Part shown: piece after piece, positions 35,601 to 47,600 of the stretch
How positions within the stretch are numbered: the stretch's first letter is position 1
Layout of the letters: every line of letters begins with the position of its first letter
Source: Anastatus disparis
Lineage: Eukaryota > Arthropoda > Insecta > Hymenoptera > Eupelmidae
Length of the DNA stretch: 64,000 nucleotides
NCBI GenBank assembly: GCA_017163975.1
Contig: JAFFSR010000220.1
Location: 14,960,001 to 15,024,000 of the forward strand
Direction: 5' to 3'
The notes under the pieces: model-generated
Told to the model about the DNA's origin: nothing
What the model saw: only the letters and a program-made list of their open reading frames with translations
The model's database searches: none
Program-made: the position numbers and the translations under genes

Positions 35601-38600
35601 TTTTTATTTTACAAAAATGCTATATATTTAATGAATGTTTCGATGTAATTATCTGAATTTTCGTTCCAAGATTTTTGTATACCGAATGACCAAAAATGAT
35701 TATAAAGAATGAATTACCTAGCTTGATATAATGACTCTAAAATATTTTAAACATTTGAAAAATGGTTAAGATATTTTTCCTTGAAATAATTTTAGAAAAC
35801 ACTTTTAAAAAATTTCTATGTAATAGAAAAAAATGGGAAAAGATCAAGATAAACGCTATATGAATCACTTTCAGTGAAAAATTTCTTAAAAATACTCACT
35901 TTACCTTGCCATTAGTTTTACTTTTTCTTTAAGTTTCTTTTTTTTTCATTTGTCTCCGTCACTCCGGTACTTCATAGCTTTTCGCCTGTAATACGATTAC
36001 CCATTATCTATTTATCTTATTTCTTTTAATACTTTTTAAGAATGTTCACCTCTTATTATCGTTTATTCTTTTATAATTTCATTTTATCCTCATACGTACT
36101 TTCAGGTAAAAGCATTTTATTTTTCGCATTGCTACATTTCTATTATTTAATTAACAAGATATTGGTAAAGCAAATTATTCAATTACAATTTCGCAATTCT
36201 TTTTCTATAAAGAAAAATTGAAAAAGTTTGCTTTTAAAAAGTATTAAATGAACAAAAATAATATTTCTCGATCATATCAAATAATTGAATCAGCTCATGA
36301 TTTCTTCAAGTGAAAATTTGCTTACGGTAAAACATCCATACGTACAAAAAGGAACAACAATACAATGCTATTAAAATTTTAAATCATATTTTAAATAAAA
36401 TTATTTTTATTATATCCATTTTTCTGTGTTCGCAAGTTTAATAAAAATATTAAAATTCATTTCATTATATTTATTTAAATTACAATAGCTTATAAAATAA
36501 ACCTATTTATTTTTGCATTAAATTCGAACTCAATTTTTTAAAATCTTTTTTTCCTCTATTACAACACTGAATAAACTTTAAGAAAAATGTAATAATGATA
36601 TATTCAAGCAAAATTGTATGTGCTTGTAGTAATATTATGCCTATTAAAAATATAAACTGTTGATTCTTCAAATACTCAAAAAGAATAATATGGAAAACCT
36701 ATTAATTAAGCAGACCTTTTATAACCAACATCTTTTATCTCTCCAACAAAATACAAACTTTAAAATAAATTTTATTTTTTAAATTATATATATTTAAATT
36801 TTCAATATAACATTAACAAATCTTCATATTTAATTCCAATCTAATATCAACGATATGCTCAATTTGAATTTCGATTTCTGAATTTCAGGTACAGAAGGTG
36901 ACATAACTAACCTCCTTGGGATGAACGTTACGAGCTCAACGACGACGACGACGATGGGAAGCATCGTTGTAGAGTCTAGTACGGATCATTGGTCGAACGG
37001 AACTGAATTAAGGATCGACGAAGCGGTAAGCACAACAGGCACAGAAACAACAACGACAACGAGAAACGAGAGGAGAAACACTATTCCCAATGGAAGCTAT
37101 ACGACCAGGGATACGGAGATTACCGTTGCTACTGTTATACGTAAGTTGAAGGATTATAGGTAAATCCCATTGCGTTTTACTCTTAAAGCTTGCAGACCTG
37201 TTATGGATTAGCAATTTTAGGCTTCTAGAATTGTAAATTTCAAAACTTAAGATGTTTATTCTGCTGTATTTTATTGCGATATAATTGCAAATTTTATTTG
37301 TTCATTTATTTTTTTTTAACTGAAGACGTGTAATTTGTAAAAATTCTTTACATTTAAATTTGCAAAATTTTATCAAAGTTTTATTGGGCCAATAATACGA
37401 TCTAACGGAAAAAATTATAGCAGTGATAAATTATCTTTAATGCGTCAATTTTTCCTTCAAATATTTAATTTATTTTACGTTTCATAAACACAAATATTTA
37501 AAATGTAAAAATTATTTCCCGAATACAAGAATAGTGAAAGTGACTACTTAAAATATGTATTATTCCAATATAATTAATAATATTAAGATAATTGATTCGT
37601 AATTTATGTTAATTATACATTTGAAATTATAGTGTATGATGATTTCTAATGCAGACGTCAGAATAGATTTGGATTTTTAAGATGATTTGGATTATCTTTA
37701 TCTGAATTTATTTCTTGAAAAACTTGTAGACAAAAATTATATATTTGAATGAAGATAATCTTGAAATAAATAAATATCAATGAATTATACGTATCAAGAG
37801 AGTCGTATAATTTTTATAATTCCCGATCCATTTACTATGACCTTTTAATATCGTTTGTATTTTTATTACAATTGTATTTTTTTTTCAACTTTTTCATCAG
37901 TTAGAACGGTTTATTTTTATTTAATTAAGGTCCCTGTACCTTCTAAGTAATAGTATATACACTTCAAAGAATTTCCCAAGAGCAAAATATACTGTGAACC
38001 GTAGGCAACATTTTTATTCCTTATATTACGTAAAACGTTTCGTTTTTTTCTTCTTTTGCACATTTATAATTGAGTATTTAAATGTAAATCAAAAAAGTTA
38101 AAGGAACGCAGAAAAAAATGTATATATATTTTATGGCAAATATTGTTTAATTTAAAAACATAATAAACTCGAGATATTTGTTCGCTGAAATAATGAAACA
38201 TTATTACTCATAATTCGTGTCAATGATATTAGATAATCCCCCTTCAAGCATAATGACTATCCCCATTTTCAGGGATCATTAGAAATGTTCATTGAAGTGT
38301 AACTCCATATTCTTATATAATAATTGGTTAAACACGTCATCTTATACATCACTATATCAGAAGTTATACTTTTCTTTTCTATATACATAAGGTCCCTTGA
38401 TCCCTTTGTCCACAGCGACAGAAGCAACAGCAGCTAATCCAATTAGTTCCAAGACGTATGGCGTGATGTCTGTCAAGGCCAAGGCTACTACTACTGCTAC
38501 TACCATAACTACCACCACGATAAGCTTACCGCGTCAAGAAAGGCTTGTAGCTCTTGTTCAAAACGTAACGGACTACTATACCCACGAGAATTTAGCAAGG

Positions 38601-41600
38601 ACGATTAGTAGTCTCTCAAGAGAAAATGACGAGATGACGAGTCCTGAAATTCATATGCTAACGAGATCGCCTTTGGATACTACTAATGTTGGGTCAAGCG
38701 TTGAAACGACGACAACGACGACGGCAACGTCCACGACGACAATGATGGGAACGACAGGCACGACGACGGTTAAGTCGACGGTACCGACGGGTTCGGTACT
38801 GCTGGGAAAGAGCGTACTGTCAAAGTCGAGAAATGATCTCGTTGGCGGAAACTTTCATGAAATTAAATCAGCACAAAAAGTTAATAATGCGGTAAGTAAT
38901 ATATTGTTTTAATATTTTTATTCTTATTTCATTTTTTTATGGTTATAATTTTATTTTAAAGATATTATCTTAAATCCTAAGAGTTATGACTCCAAAAAAT
39001 CAACTACTCATAATTAATTTAACCTGAATAAGCTTGACTGTTTATTGTAATGAAGAAATGAGTTGTATTAACAATGAGTTATATCAATTTTTACGTTTAC
39101 TCAAAGTAATCTATAAAGATAAAATTAAAATGACGATATTTTATATCCGCAGAATCGAGGCTACGTAGGTGGCAAAGTTCCGAATGTCCCTTCGGTCTTG
39201 GGCAAGTACACACCCTATTTCGAAGATGGCCAAGAAGAGTTAAATGTCACAGCGAGGATAGGCAATACAGTTATTCTTGATTGTGAAATCGGAATGCTTG
39301 GCAATAAAACGGTAAGCATATAACGTCTTTATGTAACTCATAATAGCATAAGCATAGAATCGTGAGCGTGACTACAAATTCTGGTTAAGTTGAAAAGATG
39401 CTTTAGAATGCGGACAAAAATAGAAGTCACATGATTATGTTTGCTTTGGTGATAATAGTTACCGTTAACATAGAGATTTAGGGGACATTTTCATAAAGCA
39501 AATCGCTTAAATTTTTCGTTTCAATGAAACTTAGTGGTTTAGGATTTTTATTATAGAGAGATAGTTATTACAGGAATTAACTGATCAATATGAAAATACT
39601 TCATACAGAAAATACTATTGTAGATGAAGTTGATCATAATATATTGATAACAAAATCATGTAACAAAGAATCGAGTTTATTAATCCAACGAATCAATATA
39701 TTTGTTTGACTAAAAATATATATACATAGCTAAATATATTAAAGCGTTTAATATGGTAACGTATTCAAGCGTATTGAATTTAAACAGTCGTATTATTAGT
39801 TTTGTCATTCGTAACTGTTTTAAACAATATAAGCTAAACGCTCTGACGTTAGAGTCTTTACGTGAATTCCTAATTAGTATTTTTAAACATAATAATTATC
39901 TGTAAATCATCAGTTTTGTAATGCGATATTTTAAAATAAAATCTTTCTTTAACTTAAACTGATTAAAGTGATAATAATTTTCATGTTGAAAATACTAATA
40001 TTCGTTTTTTAGGTACTTTCAGTAATGAACAATTTTCAAAACTATATTAATGTATCAAGTCTCATAAAAATCTGTTTATTAATTCAATTAACGAGAGAAT
40101 TTCTTTGAACGGTTACAAGCAAATTCAATATTTATTCGCTATGTGCTTCTTTCAAGTACATGTATTCGAAGAATTAAATCATGCAAATTATCTATCTTCG
40201 ATAACTGTTTGAGTGCAAATTCAAACATTTGCTTAACAACCAAATAGATTAGAAAAAAAAGACAGCTAGTAAGAAATTTTTTAAAGCAACCAACACCGAT
40301 AAATCAATTTTTCATTCTCGTAAATACCTCGGGAGAATGGTATTCCTATCTCGTCTTTCGTCAATGCACGAAACTCGAATGCGTCTAGGGACCACGAAAG
40401 GAAAAGTATCGTATCTAAAGAAAAAGATAAGAAAATTGAAAGCAAAGCTTTAGATAGGAAAATGAACATGGGAGAGACCAAGTATCTCGAAAAAGACTGT
40501 TGGAAGAATTTGCATAATAAGAGAGTGAGAGAGCCTAGCAGTCGGCTTTTTGCAATTTGTTTAAGACTTTCTCATTGGCCTATTTAACTTTCTGAAGATA
40601 CATCGAGACTAGATTGAAAATGAGAACATTCTATTATTCAGCTTGTATACCTACTTTTCTTTTTCTTTATCTTCTCTTCTCTTCTATGTTACTTTCTTTG
40701 AATGATGTTTTTCTTATGACCTTATGTTTATTTAATAGAAATACCATTATAGGATGTTGAAATTAGAGATAAATTATTTCATTGACATGAAGAACATAAA
40801 TACATTTTCATTCAAATGAGATTTTGTTTCTAATGATTGAAAGAATTAATAATTAATAATTCATTATCTTTACTTAATAAGAAAATTTTGACAAATTTAT
40901 ACGACTTGATGAAAATGATTAACTTTTATTTTTGTATGATCCATATATGAGCCATGTAATATATTATGAAAATAATTTCTTCATAGTTCTGTATGATGAA
41001 AATGATAGTCATTAGGGTTAAAAAAAATTGCTACACATTCATCAGTGAAAAAGTCTTAAGTTAATGAGAAAAAATGTACTTAATAACAATCAAAATAATG
41101 ATTTTTGCTGAAATTCTCAAAGCATTTTATCAATTACAATCCGGATCGAAGTATATTTTGATGAATAAAACATATTAAAGATATTGAACAAAATATTACC
41201 ATATCGATAAAATATTTTGGAATTATTATTGCAAATTAAAATGATCATTTATGATCGAATAATAAAAAGGCGTATGGTTTACTCATAAAAGGTAATATTT
41301 TTTTATTGCCATGGCATTAAACCAAACGTTTCATAACCATAAAATTTAAAAATCATAAACCGTAACTATGAAAACCTCGTGATTTCATTAAGATATGTTT
41401 GTTCGATATTCATACGAAAACTATAAAAAATATGTATATTTATTAAAAAAAGGATTATTAATATGATCTACCTTTTGTTTTTTTTTTCTCTTTTTTTCCA
41501 TTTCTTAGTTTATGAAATTTTGCCTTTTTCAATCTTAAAAATAGTTTGAATTTTCTTTCAATTAGATTTAATAAACCTATATGATTTGATAATATTGTGA

Positions 41601-44600
41601 TAATAATTTTTTAACAATTTGAGAAGCAATTTTCTTTTTTGATTTCCTAAATAATCTATAAAATTCTTGTCTCCAGAATTCTTCGACAAGAAGATCTTCA
41701 TCTCTGTGCATTTAAAACTACAGTAAAGAAAAATTTCCTTGCTCTCACTATTCCTCAGAGCATTGTTTTGAATGACACTACGATATAGATACCTAATTCT
41801 TTATTCACATGAAGTTGTTTTATCTCAATATAAGCAATGCGGAATCCAATTCGAATGAAAACTTGCATATAGGCTTTTCTTATACGAAAGTATCGATCAA
41901 TAATGTACTAGCCTTAGGAGTAAATATTCATTTCTTTCAATTTTTATTCGCATCTTCTTCTTCTTTTTTTTTTTGAGAAATAAAATAATCTTACTCGAGA
42001 TGTGTATGCGAAACAAAGCAGAGCAGAGGATGCTAAAGATTTTTCTCAGCGACTTTTTCTTCGAGGATGGATAACGATCCGGCTTATTGAAATTTACGAG
42101 ACATGATAATGGTATGCTTTTGTGTCTCGAGTCGATTGTAAAATATTGGCTTTTCAATATTATATTTACGAACTAAAATTGAGATTAGATGGAGATTATT
42201 TAAGGTTAAATAACAAGGTGATGCAATATTCTTTTTACGAGTTAAGAAGTCGTTGAACTTTCTGTCTTTATCTAATAATTTTTTTTGTTCATATAAAAAT
42301 TTTTAAATGTGATAAGGAAAAAATAGAAGTCCTCGTTCGATATAAGCATAATAAGTACATTTTTATTATAACAAAATAATTTTATCGCATAGTTTTTGAA
42401 TCGAATAAGATCTAATAGAAATAATCGTTAGCATGTTTTTTTTTAAATCTAATTTGAATTAATCATCTCGAAAAGATAGTTTTGTTTTCCTTTTAAAATA
42501 ATGTATGAATGCACATTAGATTTTTAAATGAATTTTATTTTTAAATTCGTTAATTTCTAAAAACTTTATTAATTTGTGAATAGAAAACATTACAAAACCA
42601 GATGAAATTTTATTATCAACGTTGCTTTTGAATTAAATCATCACGTATGTATTTAAACATTAAAAATTATTAAAAGTTATTTCATTAAAGTATCTTTCCA
42701 TGTTTGGAAGTACGGTTACGGTTTTAAAATCTTTACTATATTCATTTTTTGTTTATATAGCTGAGTGCCTTTATCATTAAATTAACTTTTTATAAACATT
42801 TATCTAAATTAAATACAAAGCTTCTCAAGAAATCAATTCAATTTTCCATTATACGAATAATGCATTCGCTGCATTTCCATTATTTCTCGAGAAAACAACA
42901 AAGGATTAAAAATCAAGCCTGCGAAAATCAAATAAAAAGTTATAGTGTTTATACGTCGAGTTAGAAACTCAAGTTTAAAAAATATAAAAGAATTTCCTTT
43001 GAAATCTGACATATCGTCTTTTTACAAGCGTAAATCCGATCTCTTATTTTCTTTCTCCTTCTCTCCCAAGAGTGTCATAAAAAGAAAGCAAACTTTGATA
43101 CAACGAAAGAGAAAGAGATGAAGAACAATCAAAAAGGAAGAATAAACTCGTACGCCATTGAGCTTTATATTTTTGCTTCCATCTAAGAAAAAAAAAATAA
43201 AAATAATGCAAATAATATCAACAACAAGTCAATTCTTCGTCATAAATGTATACATATATATATGAAAAATAAAAAAAAATATTTATCGGACGGCTATATG
43301 TGTGTGCATGTATACGTACACCAGTATGCGCAATGCGCTTTATTCGATTGCCAAAAAAAAGTGGTTTTCAGGTTCTAGGCTAACATACGCAAGAAACAAA
43401 TATAAACGTGTATAGAAGCTATTTATTCTTGAATGGGATATCCCGAAAAATCTTTTTGTTATAATAGACTGTCGATTTTCTCGTGCTTTTGATACACAAC
43501 TTGTTTCTTTATCGAGCTTTTCTTTGTTTTCTATTAGAAATAAAAACTATGCCACTTTTGCCACTTTGATACAATTTCTTTTGTTGCCTGAAATGAAATT
43601 ATTTTTTTATTTACACGTTAAAATCGTCAAAAAAGAATGTTTTTTTGATAACTTCTATTGTGTGATAGAAAACGCTAAAGATTGAGAAAATAAATACGGT
43701 ATGAAATGTTAGTTTTATTTCATTGATAACATAACTGATTCAAATTTGAGACAATTTGTAACTTTAGATTTAATTTATAAAATACTTGCTAGTTATTATG
43801 AAATCATAAACATTCATGTTAAAAAAAATTCCAAATTTTTTTCTTAAGTTTTTAAAACATCTATGGATAATTAAGATAAGATTAATAAAATAATTAAATT
43901 AAAGTATGGAACGCATGCATTCCATACTTTACTAAGTATTTGTTGTTAAATTTCCTTCTTAATTATAAAAAGTTTTTTTAATCTCCTTATACATTTTTGT
44001 CCATAATCTATAACATTTTCTACTACTATTACCTATTTTTGAATTATAATTATTTGTAATAATAACTTATCAATAAGCATATCCACAATAAATATATAAG
44101 TTTATTAAATAATTATTTATTAGTTATTATATGCATCATATAAGCATTGAAATGAAATTAAATATTCATCGATCGAATAAATTTGATAAATGATCGTATT
44201 TTTAATCGTACTTTAACTTTTTTATACTTTTTACTTTTCATTTCTGGTCATTCATCGATCTATATACAATTCTTCAATTCTCCTCAAGACTTCTCGATAT
44301 TTTTCCTCCTTCTAGTACTCTCTTGCCAATCAGAACTTTTCAGCACTCTCAGACATAAAAAAAAAGAAGAAGAAGAAGAAGAAAAAAAGAAAGAACTGAA
44401 AAGAGAGTAGAAAGAGAGAAGAAGCATTGGTAGGGGGCAATCGTTACTTGGTCGGATCAAACAACCGTAAAAAACCATCAATTACACTTCGGGCAAACAA
44501 ATATTGGCAAAGCATTGCTTTTCGAAAGCGAAGGATGAAAGGCACTTCCGAACCTTGAGAGCCATTTGCCTTCTATTTCTCTCTTTTTCTTTCTTGTTTG

Positions 44601-47600
44601 CTTCAATTTTTCTTATTCTTTTACTCACTTTTTTTTTTAAGACTTCTTCAATTTTTCTGATGTCTCTTCAACCGATCTCAAAACACTGCTTCTTTTTTTC
44701 TTCGATTCTTGTATTTTGATACGTTGTTTTTCTTTTATTTTTTATTCTTTCTTTTTTGTTGATCGGCTAGAGCTACAAAGTACACGCGTGCTTTACCTCG
44801 AAAATTAATTTTTTAAGGAAGATAAAACAATGCAGAAAATATATTTGTAAAAGTATAGAGTTTCTCAAAGACTATATTAATTATGAATAAGTAAAGAAAA
44901 GACGACTTGTTTCTATTAAAAAAAACTATAATAATTTATCATATGAAATGTTATTATTGATTTTCTATATTATTATTATTTGTTGAAAGGTATTTAAAAA
45001 TAGTAATATTTATTACTAATCTACCAACGTAAAATAAAAAAAAGAAATAAAATGTTTTTGAAATGTTTAAATAAATTTTTTTAATTTTTTATCAGTAAAT
45101 TTAAGTTTTGTGATATGCTAAGTGAAACTTGTCAACAGCGCTTGTATTATTGAGTTGGTATTCTCATATTACTATATTTAGATATATAAAACGATGCAAA
45201 ATCTGATAGTCAATATATTGGCTTCTCGATCCACTTAAAGTTAATAAAATTTTAGTTACGTATAATTTTAATAATAGTACATATTATTCAATGAAATCTA
45301 ATATGTTCAATGAAAAAAGTCATTTAATTTTCCGTAACTTCAATAAATGAATGATTCACTTAAAAATTTATTGACATAAAAACTTTGACCTAAATTTATA
45401 AGTTGGATTATTCAAACTCATACAAAATAATTGACACTCTATACTGCACAAGCTATGCCTGTGATGTGATACAGTATTATGTTTACAAGAAGATATTAAC
45501 AGTCTACCTACTTGCTGTACGCGTTAACAAGTTTTGGTCTCCTCCATGTCTAATTAGTTTGAGTACAGTCAACGTAATAGTAGATTGCAAGGAGATAAAA
45601 ATGTCATTGTGATGTGCATGCTCTTGTCTGATATTCATTTCCTACAAGTAAATCATGTCTATTAAACTAAAAACTAAAAGTAAAAACAGAAAATTTATCA
45701 ATAGAAAGTTTACTAGAAAAAAAATTAATAGGTTTTTGGTTAAGTCAAAATAGAAATTACAGAAATTAGATAAATATTTAAAGGATTACTGTAAATTACT
45801 TTAGATTTTTATTTAATTAATAGTCGAATACTAGTTTTATATTATTCAAAATAATGATTTCTAAATTTTTAAGATTCGGTTTACCTAGTAAAAATGCATA
45901 GTCTTCTACCCTAAAGTTACGAGGATGTAAAATGTGATTGTAATATTTTTGCAATTAATTTTGGGTTTTTATTAAATGATCATGTATCAAGATTCTAATT
46001 CCGTTTAACTTGATGCTATTAATTTAGACAACGTGCTGCCTACTTTAGTCACACGGACTGAGCGTGCTTCACCTTTCAGTCTCCCACTTGTATCTTCATT
46101 GAGAGAATCTTGGGATAGAAGCTCTATTCTCTCAGTGTGACTGCTAAGTTCTCTATTTAGAATAGTAGTTTCACCATATTTGGGAAGCCAGACTTCCTAA
46201 AAGATTGACAGAGCAGTTTTCGTATGTCAGAGACGCCAAAAGAGGCAAACGCTGCACTGCTTTAGGAAAACAACATAATTAAATCAGAGCACAGATCGTT
46301 GCATGCTTTTAGGAATTCAAATGTGCTGGCAAGTGCAGCCGATGTCTCAATATGTTTTCAGCGTTGGATTAGGAGTTTATGGGCGTTTCTAACTTCCAGT
46401 TATTGCCCATCTTCCTCTCAATGATCTGTTCGATCAAATATGTACGATTTTTACAATTGCGACCTGTGATTTTGTTACTTTGGCAATCAGCCATGAAATA
46501 TAAAAAACAAAATATAAGATTTTTACTAGTTCTTGGAACCAGCATATAGTTGTCCTTTTCGTATGATTGACAAAATATTGAATTACGTACACATGCTTGC
46601 TCGTTATATTCTGATTCAATCAGCTGCAGGGCAGATTGCTTTGTTACTTGGTGTATCGCAAAATTAGCAATTTGTTATTGCCATTTATTTGTTCTTCATT
46701 AAATAACATCGATAAACGGCATGTCCTTCTTCACAACTAGTATATATTGGCACATATTAAACTTTAATGAGTCCCGACTACATTGAAAGATAATTTCTAT
46801 ATTATGCCCTTATGATCTACAATACTTATTATTGCTGTTTTTAACTATCTATTATGGAAAATTTACCGAGGGATGCTTATTTTTGTATTTAACTTAAAAA
46901 TTAATATTTGGATCAGTCTTTTAATGTTAATCATGTTTTTCAATGTTACAATAGGATTAGTCTATGTGATCGTTTATGTTTTTAAATAATATTATTTGTC
47001 TGCAATTCGTTTTTTGATATAATTATGGTATCATTATAATCATATGTTTGTTTATTTAATTTGTTAAATTTAATGTTTTTTATTTTTTTTATTATTTACT
47101 TTCACGTATTTTATTCGAGTAATGTATTTAAAAATATTGGAAATGTAAATAAACATACATATTTTATAAAAAATTATTAATTTTCTATTTTAAAGAAAAA
47201 CATAGCGTTAGATAATTATTTCTTAATTTTATAGTTTGTCTATTTATTATTGTTCAAAAGCCAATTCCCGTAAGAATTATTCATATTCAATTAATAAATT
47301 TTATTAATTTCTCTAACCTAATGAGACTTTGGTTATAATTGTTTAAAATATTAATTATTGGAAAACGTCGCTTTTGTGTATTCGTTTATTTATTCATTCA
47401 TATTCAGCCTTATTATTTATTTCTTATTTAATTTAATCTTAATTATTATTATATGCGTGTATAATAATAATTAATATATTTATATATTAAACAATGTTTT
47501 GAGATATATGTACATATCAAAGCATTGTTTAATATTCTTTAAAGATTTAATAAACAAACGTTTGCAATATTGTTAATTGCAATTCCTTAAAATACAGAAA

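Noticed and set aside
46098..46140. miRNA-like hairpin (TTGAGAGAAT / ATTCTCTCAG)
   Set aside because: The stem is only about 12 bp and falls within the coding-like relic on the minus strand; too short for a precursor.
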